DNA from: CAYRUD01 sp964427425
GTDB lineage: Bacteria > Chlamydiota > Chlamydiia > Chlamydiales > FEN-1388
Assembly (NCBI GenBank): GCA_964427425.1
Contig: CAYRUD010000010.1
Location: 59,048 to 123,047, forward strand
DNA length: 64,000 bases
Direction: 5' to 3'
The notes under the pieces were generated by a model. That model saw nothing but the letters and a program-made list of their open reading frames with translations. It made no database searches and was not told where the DNA came from. Of the stretch, positions 33,427 to 41,400 are shown in pieces; position 1 is the stretch's first letter, and each line of letters opens with the position of its first letter. The translations under genes were made by a program, and so were the position numbers.

Positions 33427-34491
33427 ATGACAACTGTTGGAGGCTGCCAAGGAAGTTCTATAATAGGGGCGTTTGATGCAGTTTATGGCGACAAGAGCGA
33501 AATAGGTAAAAAAGGAAGAAAGATTATTTCATCATATAGCACGCTTCTCGGGTTAGTCCGCAATACTCTTTCCTTTATTAATGGAGCCATCGCTGCAATT
33601 CCAAAGCCATTGACAAATAGCTTAAAGGTGATGAAGCTTCCTTCAGTTCTTACTGTCCCTTTCGCTGCAAAAGATCTTGTTAAAAACGCTGTCAATGTTA
33701 TTGATCTTGATACCTCTGTTAAGAAGAAAGGAATGAATTTTCTAAAGGCAGCAGTTAATGTAGACAAGATCGGCAGAGCAGCTATTACGGTTTGCGAAGC
33801 TGGAAAAATCCTCGGAATGTGGGGAGAAAAAGCGGTCTCATGGATTCCAGGATTTAGCATTTTCTCGCTTATTGCCTCTTCAATTAGCGCATTTATCGGT
33901 ATAAGAGCGCTTATCAAGAGTTCAATTGTCTTTCACTCAATTCGAACGGGAGTGAATGCTATTGAGGGAGCTAAAGATCCAGAGCAGAAATCAAGAGCCA
34001 TGCTTTCCCTTTTAGAGAAGCTTGAGGCAAAAGGGTTTGATAAGATTGGAGCTCGTTTTAAAATTGGAAAGGATGCTCAAGTTGCTCAGAAAGCTCAAGC
34101 GCTCATGCAGAAGTTAAAGAATGGAACTCATGAAGCACGCGATCTTGAAGAGGGCGAAAAATTCCTGAAGATACTCAAAAAGAGAGCAGGTCTTGTGATT
34201 GGTTTAGATTCATTTAAGGTTGCGACAAGCGTCATTGAGGTTGTAGGATCGATTTTCTCATCATTTACGCCATTCCCAGTAGTTGGTTTAGGGCTCTTTG
34301 GTTGCACAGGAACAATGTCAACGATAAGCTGGGGTATTGACACATTCTTGATAAAGAGCAATCCATTTGATCCTGCGTCAAGGTGCGTAGCTGAAAAATG
34401 GGTAGATAAAGCTAAATCAGGACTTCAAAAAGCTGTACACTCTGTTGAATCAGCGTTTACAAGCTGTGGCCCTGCTATAGCGGCTTCATGA
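33427..34491 (+). CDS. Lineage-specific protein, family A copy 2, with hydrophobic segments
   Basis: Not recognised. The 354-residue protein is a paralogue of the one at 27559-28650, aligning through VIDLDTS, KIGRAAITVCEAGKILGMWG, FLKILKKRAGLVIGLDS and the C-terminal SNPFDPAS. Hydrophobic segments lie near residues 140-165 (FSIFSLIASSISAFIGI) and 255-310, with glycine-rich stretches, suggesting membrane association in the host or inclusion, which is inference. There is no cleavable signal peptide. GGGGGA eight bases before ATG 33427 is a good ribosome site. A strong terminator follows. Confidence 0.5.
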   Translation: MTTVGGCQGSSIIGAFDAVYGDKSEIGKKGRKIISSYSTLLGLVRNTLSFINGAIAAIPKPLTNSLKVMKLPSVLTVPFAAKDLVKNAVNVIDLDTSVKKKGMNFLKAAVNVDKIGRAAITVCEAGKILGMWGEKAVSWIPGFSIFSLIASSISAFIGIRALIKSSIVFHSIRTGVNAIEGAKDPEQKSRAMLSLLEKLEAKGFDKIGARFKIGKDAQVAQKAQALMQKLKNGTHEARDLEEGEKFLKILKKRAGLVIGLDSFKVATSVIEVVGSIFSSFTPFPVVGLGLFGCTGTMSTISWGIDTFLIKSNPFDPASRCVAEKWVDKAKSGLQKAVHSVESAFTSCGPAIAAS

Positions 34492-34574
34492 GAATAAACT
34501 GTATTACATCATAATAAATACCATAGGTAGTTGATAATAGAGTAATAAACTAATAGGTTATATTGATTGAGTCC

Positions 34575-34618
34575 AGCTGAGGAGACGCTTGGAAAATAGC
34601 TTTTCCTCAGCTTTTTTT
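34575..34618 (+). terminator. Rho-independent terminator after family A copy 2
   Basis: AGCTGAGGA (34575-34583) pairs with TCCTCAGCT (34604-34612), followed by a T-run to 34618. An inner GGAAAA/TTTTCC stem at 34591-34606 gives an alternative fold. The T-run touches the end of the convergent NUDIX gene. Confidence 0.85.
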
Positions 34619-35183
34619 ATTCTGGAGATTCTTTACTAAGCCATAAAAGCAGTGCTGCCAGTGATACTCCATCAAAAGATGGGCCTTTATCACAGTCTGC
34701 TTTAGAGAGAAGTTCGTTGAGTTCCTCTTTCGAGACAAAAAAGGGCTCGCCAATTCTTTCAGAATGTTCGAAAGATTTTGGTCCATTTCGTATAACATCA
34801 TCGATTCTGATAACAGATACTTTTTGCTCTAAAAGACCAGGAAGAGGGAAAAAACTTCCTAGAACTGATAGTCTTGGAGAATTTTTATCTCTTGACTGGT
34901 AGCCGGTCTCCTCTTGAAGTTCTCGTATCGCGGCTGTCATAACATCTTCTCCCTCCTCAACAAAACCGCCAGGAAGAGTATAGACCTCTTTTTCTATAGC
35001 ATGGCGATACTCCCTGGAAAGTAAAATTCTATTATCTTGATTGATAGCTATCACTAAAGCGGCTTGAGGGCTTGTTTTCACAGAGTAATAAGGGTAGAGA
35101 GGACTGCAAGAGCTGTCAGAAGCTGGAATAAGAGTCTCATAAAGGGTGACAAATCCCTGGTAAAGAGTTCTTTTGGCGTTCAT
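34617..35183 (-). CDS. NUDIX hydrolase, ADP-ribose pyrophosphatase-like
   Basis: NUDIX enzymes split nucleoside diphosphates linked to other groups; this one resembles ADP-ribose pyrophosphatases. The NUDIX box is complete: Gly73, Glu79, Arg87-Glu88, Glu91-Glu92, Gly94 match the GX5EX7REUXEEXGU pattern. An upstream strand (ILLSREYRHAIEKEVYTLPGG) and a downstream FFPLPGLLEQKVSV segment fit the ADPRase group. The start is uncertain: an ATG at 35207 overlaps the pknD stop, whereas ATG 35183 lies one base after it; I prefer the latter, giving 188 residues. Either way the gene is coupled to pknD. Confidence 0.85.
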   Translation of the reverse strand: MNAKRTLYQGFVTLYETLIPASDSSCSPLYPYYSVKTSPQAALVIAINQDNRILLSREYRHAIEKEVYTLPGGFVEEGEDVMTAAIRELQEETGYQSRDKNSPRLSVLGSFFPLPGLLEQKVSVIRIDDVIRNGPKSFEHSERIGEPFFVSKEELNELLSKADCDKGPSFDGVSLAALLLWLSKESPE

Positions 35184-35184
35184 T

Positions 35185-38100
35185 TTACTGCTCATTGACA
35201 TGATCATTACTTATAGAAAGTGCTTCAGAAGGAATGACATTAGAAAGCGCTATGATGCTTTCGTCAAGGTAGGAAGAAGATGCCAGCTCTAAAGCATCTT
35301 TATAAAGGCCCAGAGCATTTAAATGTCGAAAGAGAATAGATCTCTCATATGGGAACGATCTTGTAAGCCATCCTTTAGTCAAAGAGAGTCTAATCTTTCT
35401 TGTGATAACGTGCGCTCCAAGGAGCCATGTTCGCGGTGTAGGGGTATCGAGCACTGATTGGAAATGGTGGAGGGCACTATTACCATTTCCTTTACTTAAC
35501 AGATAGATGCCATACCAAAAGAAGAGGCGATTCGACTCGGATGGCGGATTTGAGATATGAATTGAAGCAAGATCTAGGATAGTCTCAGCGAGCTTGAGGT
35601 CACATCTCATGAGGGCAGCTTCTATGACATACTCATATGCCTCTTCTGGGAAGTATATGTTTTTGCTTTGGGAAAGTAAGAACAACTCGCATGTCTCATC
35701 GAATCTTTCTTGAGAGTTCATCTGGTCGCAGAAATGGCAGATAAATTGTGGTGAGTATCTCCACGTGTGAGCGATTTCATAAATCGTAGAAGAGGATTCT
35801 TTCCCGGTAATACAATAAAAGAGTTGGAAAATGTCAGAGAATTCTTCTTGTTCATCTGAGGAAAGAAGTGCTTTCCATGAAGAGAGATGTTCTAGTAATT
35901 CTTTGTATGCCCTTGCTGTCGATAAGATTGAGAGTGCATTAAAGATAAGCTGTTTGGGAAGAATTGGTCTTTGGCAAAGGGTCGTAAAAATATCTATCGC
36001 TACATGCTCACGCAATAGCCAAAAAGCAAGTGTAAGACAAAAAGTAATATGGCTCAGCTGCTTATCATTCGAAATGGTTGAATCAGCAATAAAATGATGA
36101 GGGACTTCCCATGAACGCTGTAGTGTTGTAAATAGCTTCTGGGTCGATGGTTTCTGGATAATCTCCGAAGGAAGGCGGCGAGCTACGAGCGAGATGAATT
36201 CATATGCATTGATACGATTCAGCCTGGACATCTCATGCATTCGCTGTAGGGCTAACTCAGAGAGAAGCTTTAATAACGGGTGATGCTTGTAACGAAGGAA
36301 TGCCAGCTCAAAGCACTTTACTTCTTCGCTATATTCTTGGAGATCATGATAAACTAGCGCCTTACCAAGATATTCAAGAGGAGCTCCCGGAGTCTTTCTG
36401 AGATTCTCAAACTCAGCGAGAGCTTCGTCATAATATGGATTTGTCTCATGGGACAAAAGTCCAGGTGCATGTAGTCTTTTCTTAGAATCAAGATATTTAG
36501 CTTTCTCAAGAAGGCAAAGTCCTGCTCTAAATAGCGCTTCTCTTCCTTCAAAGTGACCAGGAAAAAGGGTTGCGATCCTTCTATACTCCGAGAGGGCTCG
36601 ATCAAATTCATGATGAGCTAAGAACGCGTCAGGGACAGCAAGGCGATTGACTAAGATATTGATACTGCCGGAGGCAAGGGAGATATCCTCAATTCGTAAA
36701 TCAGCGTCTTTTAGGAGTAGGCCTATATATCGCCCAACAGTTGGGAAGAAGCTCGTGTGCGTTGCAACGCATACTCCATCGATGTGGACAGAAATTGAAT
36801 GATCGATTTTCTCTATGCGAATCTCATGGAGAGAGTCTTCGCTTATGGAGACATCCGGAAGCTCAACCGCAACTACGCCATGCCGGAGTATTTTCGAAGG
36901 GGAAGCCTCACTTGTTGTTGACGATGCAAGCCACACGCAATACCCATCAAGAATATGACGTCGTGCTGTCTCTTCAGGAACTGCCAAGAGGAATCCAATG
37001 CCATTTTGCCCTTTTTTGAGAAGGACTCGCGTACTTATCTGGACATTTTCACTATGACCATCTTGAGAGAGCATAATCCTACACCAGTCCGCTTGATCGA
37101 CAGAAGTGGAAATGGCCGCATGTTCTGTTAAAAGGACATGTTCTTGGAATGCCCAGTCTGATTTTCTTTGAATATCAAGGTGTGTGACTTGTGTCCATTC
37201 TGATCGCCCTTCAAGGTATCCTTCAATATGCTTTAAAAGCTCATCAACTGTTGCCCACCTATCGCTTGGGTCTTTGCAGAGACATTTTCTCACGATTTCA
37301 GACAAAGATTGAGGAACATCTCTGTGTGGGGCCCTTATCTCAGGAGGGGTATATTTTTCATCCTGCCATGAGGCTTGAAATTCTTTAACGGATTTTCTAG
37401 AAAATGGAAGAGTTAGAGTGAGCATTTGATAGAGGATGACGCCTAAAGAGTAGATTTCGGTCTGCGTCGAGGCGGGCTTACCTTGAGCTCTCTCTGGAGC
37501 CATGTACGCTAAAGTTCCAACCACTTTTCCGATACGTGTCAGATGAGTGTTTATTGTCACTTCTTTTGAGCGAGACTTTTTCTTCGTATTTGGTGACTTT
37601 TTTGAAGAAGTGGAGTCGTTATCATCACACTCAGAGTCTAAAGCGCTATCTTCAATAAGCTTTGTAAGTCCCCAGTCGAGAATAATAACTTGCCCGTAAC
37701 GTCCGATGATCACATTTTCTGGTTTTATATCGCGATGAAGCACTCCTCGTGAGTGAGCAAATGCGACTGCCTGCGCTATCCCTAAGAAGATGCGAACTAA
37801 TGAAGCAATAGTTGTATGCTGATCGCCTAGCGCTGAAGAAGAGAAACTTACCTGTTGGTCTCGAACTCTCTGAAGAAGATTTTTCAGGGTTTCGCCTTCC
37901 ATGTATGGCATTGTATAATAGATGACATCTTGATCGATGTGAATATCGTAGATAGGGATAATTGCTGGATGGATAAGCTGGCTTGTAATCCTTGCCTCGC
38001 GAATAAAACGCTCTCGCAAAATTGAACTCGAAACAAGATCCGGGCGAATTCTCTTGAGGGCTATTCTTCTTCCGCAGACAGAGTCATATGCTAAGAAGAC

Positions 38101-38367
38101 CTCTCCCATACCACCTTTGCCGATACTTTTGATGAGAAGATACCTGCCAACTCGAGTTATCGGTTTTTCATCAATTTCTTGTGTGTGCTCTGAGATATAA
38201 GTTGCCTCTATGAGACTTTTTTCTTTGTCGAGCGTGCTCTGAGGGGAAAAACGGGTGCCACAGTATGCGCAGAACTGAATCGGAAAACGGTCTTGCTTTG
38301 TCTTTCTTCTTTGAAAAAGCGCTTGGCAAAAAGGGCAGCGTATCTCAATCTTTTGATCGCTCTCCAT
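35185..38367 (-). CDS. pknD: Serine/threonine protein kinase PknD with N-terminal zinc ribbon
   Basis: The roughly 1,060-residue protein has the Hanks kinase domain at about residues 75-390: glycine loop IGKGGMGEVFLAYD, Lys105 as ATP-binding lysine, HRDIKPENVIIG as catalytic loop, LDWG in place of DFG, and GTLAYMAPERAQG as the activation segment end. The rest, including LAVPDAFLAHHEFDRAL and FPGHFEGREALFRAG, matches the C-terminal region of Chlamydia PknD, with TPR-like helical pairs. Ahead of the kinase lies a zinc ribbon with Cys11, Cys14, Cys33 and Cys36, not present in Chlamydia trachomatis PknD as I recall it. AAGGA is seven bases before ATG 38367, so I prefer this over ATG 38388. No transmembrane segment is obvious. 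Confidence 0.92.
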   Translation of the reverse strand: MESDQKIEIRCPFCQALFQRRKTKQDRFPIQFCAYCGTRFSPQSTLDKEKSLIEATYISEHTQEIDEKPITRVGRYLLIKSIGKGGMGEVFLAYDSVCGRRIALKRIRPDLVSSSILRERFIREARITSQLIHPAIIPIYDIHIDQDVIYYTMPYMEGETLKNLLQRVRDQQVSFSSSALGDQHTTIASLVRIFLGIAQAVAFAHSRGVLHRDIKPENVIIGRYGQVIILDWGLTKLIEDSALDSECDDNDSTSSKKSPNTKKKSRSKEVTINTHLTRIGKVVGTLAYMAPERAQGKPASTQTEIYSLGVILYQMLTLTLPFSRKSVKEFQASWQDEKYTPPEIRAPHRDVPQSLSEIVRKCLCKDPSDRWATVDELLKHIEGYLEGRSEWTQVTHLDIQRKSDWAFQEHVLLTEHAAISTSVDQADWCRIMLSQDGHSENVQISTRVLLKKGQNGIGFLLAVPEETARRHILDGYCVWLASSTTSEASPSKILRHGVVAVELPDVSISEDSLHEIRIEKIDHSISVHIDGVCVATHTSFFPTVGRYIGLLLKDADLRIEDISLASGSINILVNRLAVPDAFLAHHEFDRALSEYRRIATLFPGHFEGREALFRAGLCLLEKAKYLDSKKRLHAPGLLSHETNPYYDEALAEFENLRKTPGAPLEYLGKALVYHDLQEYSEEVKCFELAFLRYKHHPLLKLLSELALQRMHEMSRLNRINAYEFISLVARRLPSEIIQKPSTQKLFTTLQRSWEVPHHFIADSTISNDKQLSHITFCLTLAFWLLREHVAIDIFTTLCQRPILPKQLIFNALSILSTARAYKELLEHLSSWKALLSSDEQEEFSDIFQLFYCITGKESSSTIYEIAHTWRYSPQFICHFCDQMNSQERFDETCELFLLSQSKNIYFPEEAYEYVIEAALMRCDLKLAETILDLASIHISNPPSESNRLFFWYGIYLLSKGNGNSALHHFQSVLDTPTPRTWLLGAHVITRKIRLSLTKGWLTRSFPYERSILFRHLNALGLYKDALELASSSYLDESIIALSNVIPSEALSISNDHVNEQ

Positions 38368-38404
38368 GAACTTATCCTTCTCCCACATCCCAGTTGATAC
38401 TCAT

Positions 38405-41400
38405 TTATTTTTTCTTTGGAGCCGTCTTTTGTTTTTTATTACTCTTTTCCTCAGTCTCAATAGCCATCTGCGCTCGAATATATGGGGCAATCCTCGAAGT
38501 TGTGCTCTCTTGAACCTCAAACGGTGTTCCTTGAGCGATTATTTTTCCACCATCTGTTCCACTCGATGGTCCTAATTCAATGAGGTGCTGAGCTTCAGCT
38601 AAAAATGAGACATTATGCTCAATCGCAATAACCGAGTGTCCTCTCTTGTTCACTAATTCCCTGAGCACTCGAATGAGAGTTTGTACTTCAGACGAATGAA
38701 GTCCTGTTGTAGGCTCATCCATGAGAAAGAGAGTTTTCCTTCTTGAGCTTTTTGCAAGTTCTCTAGCAATCTTTGCTCTCTGAGCTTCCCCAGATGAGAG
38801 GGTGGCTATCTCTTGTCCTAAGTGAATGTATCCAAGCTCTAGCTCATTGAGAGCTGAGAGGACTTTCATAATCTTTGGATGCGCTTCAAAGAGAGAAAGG
38901 GCCTCAGTTACTGAGAGTTTTAATATCTCGCCTAAATTTTTTCCCTTAAACTTTACGGTTAGGCTTAAAGGGTTAAGCCTCATGCCATTACATTGTGGGC
39001 ACTCAACTTGTATTGGCGCCATAAAGTGCATGTTCACTTTCTTATATCCAAGCCCCCAGCAGTGAGTACACATTCCTTTTCGATGGTATGCACTGAAGTG
39101 CTTTGGCTCAAGTCCATATTTAATAGCGTCGGGAAGGGTTGCAAAGAGATGCCTGAGTGGTGTTAGCAATTCAGTATAGGTTGCTATATCAGAGCGAGAT
39201 GTGTTGCTCATCGGTTTTTGATCAACTACTACGAGATGATGGAAATCGTGGAGGCCGTGAACTGAGATCTCGGAAGTATCGCTTATGATACCTGTCTTGA
39301 CTTTATGAAAATGGGATTCGATTACATCGAAGAGAAGCGTTGATTTTCCAGATCCTGAGACTCCTGCTACGGCAACAACCGTCTCTTTAGGAATATGAAG
39401 AGAGTTGATTTTGAGATTGTGTATGTGCGCATTTTTTACCTGAATGCACCCATCTTCTTTGTTTTTTTTCTTTTTTTCTTTGCTAGGGGAGTTAATCTCG
39501 ACTTTTGTTTGGATTGCCTGGCTTGTGATTGTCTGGGCTTTTAAAAGTTCCTTGAAAGGTCCTTCAAAGATGATGTTGCCTCCGTTTAATCCACCTTGGG
39601 GCCCTAATTCAATAATATGATCAGAAATTGCCATGATATCGGGGTCATGCTCAACAATAACGACCGTATTATTGAGTTTTTTAAGTTCTTGTAGAGCAGA
39701 GATAAGCTTTTTAGCATCTTCTGGGTGGAGACCAACTGTTGGCTCATCGAGAATATAGAGAACTCCGGTCAATCCTGATCCTATTTGTGAGACGAGGCGA
39801 ACGCGCTGTGCTTCTCCCCCTGATAGAGTAGTCGCGCTTCGATCGAGCGACAAGTAGCCGATACCGATTTTATGAGCAAAGGTAAGACGTTTTATAATTT
39901 CGTCTGAAACCTTCTTCATCGCTTTATCGAGCTTGGCTTTTGAAGTATAGGATGAAAACCATGAAACTGCTTGGTCAATCGGATAGTGAGCGAATTGGTG
40001 AATTGCGACCCCATCAATTGTAACATGGCGTGCGAGTGGATTGAGTCGAGTTCCTTCGCACGATGGGCATGCGAGCGGCTTGAGCGAGTCTGCGAGCTCA
40101 TTACCGAGTGAGCGAACAAGAGTCTCATGGCTTGATTGAATATCTTCGCCATCGGTATCACTGACACATTTCATCGCAAATTCGATAGCTTGATTTAAAC
40201 CTCTCCATTCAAATGCGAGTTTTGTTTTTTTTGATTGAACGGAGATTGGAGTTGAAGATCCATGGAAGAGGATCTGCTGGAGCTGTGGAGAAAGAGAGTG
40301 AACGGGAATATCATGATCAATGGATAGATCCGAAAGTATTGTGAGAATGAATGACGCTTCTCGCTCATCGGACATGAAAAAGCGGATAAGGCCACCTACT
40401 GTGACATTCTTAGGAAGGGGCAATGTAGTTAAATCCAACGTCCATTGGAAGCCAAGTCCTTTACAGTCATGACACATTCCATGCTTGGTATTAAATGCGA
40501 AAATCTGTGGTGTGACCTCAGGGTACATCTCATCAGATCCTTCGACTGAGAAAGAGAGGTTGTATGAGGATCTCTTCTCATTGTTGATAAGAAGGTGAAG
40601 TTTATTCGAGCCTACTTTTGCGGCAAGCGCTAATGAGCTCATGATAGATTTATACTGATCGGGAGAAGTTTTTATCCTATCAATGACTACATCGACATCA
40701 ATCTTTTTCTTTGAGTTTATTTGTGGAAGAGCTGATTCATCATCGAGTGAGTAGAGATCATCCTTTATTCTAATCTTCGTAAAGCCATCGCGCTGAAGCT
40801 TCTTAATTGCCTGCTCGAACGTCTCGCCTTTACGAAACTGGTATGGTGCCAGAATCTCAACTCTCGTGCCAGAATCTAATGAAAGAATATGGTGGGCTAT
40901 TGTCTCTTTTGAAATTGCTTTGATTGGCTTTCCAGTCTTCGGACAGTGAGCTGTGCCAAGGCGTGACCAAAAGATCCTTAAGTAATCATAAACTTCTGTA
41001 ATTGTTCCGACAGTACTTCTTGGGTTAGAAGCGTGTTGCCGCTGCTCAATCGCGATTGCAGGAGAGATTCCAGTTATTGACTCAACTTTTGGTTTAGGCA
41101 TCTGCTTGACAAATTGACGAGCATATGGAGACAGCGACTCAACATAGCGTCTTTGGCCTTCGGCGTATATTGTCTCAAATGCCAGGGAGCTCTTTCCAGC
41201 TCCAGATGGGCCGATTAAAGTTGTAATAGCGTTTCGAGGAATCTCTACAGAGATTTGCTTTAAGTTGTTTTGCTCAGCATGAACGATTTGAATAGATTGA
41301 GGCTCATAAGACAAACTTGGAGTTTTTTTATCCTTTGAGGATGTGGTATCACTTTGGACAGATGACCTATCCATATGGGCTTTAAGATGTATTGCAGTTG

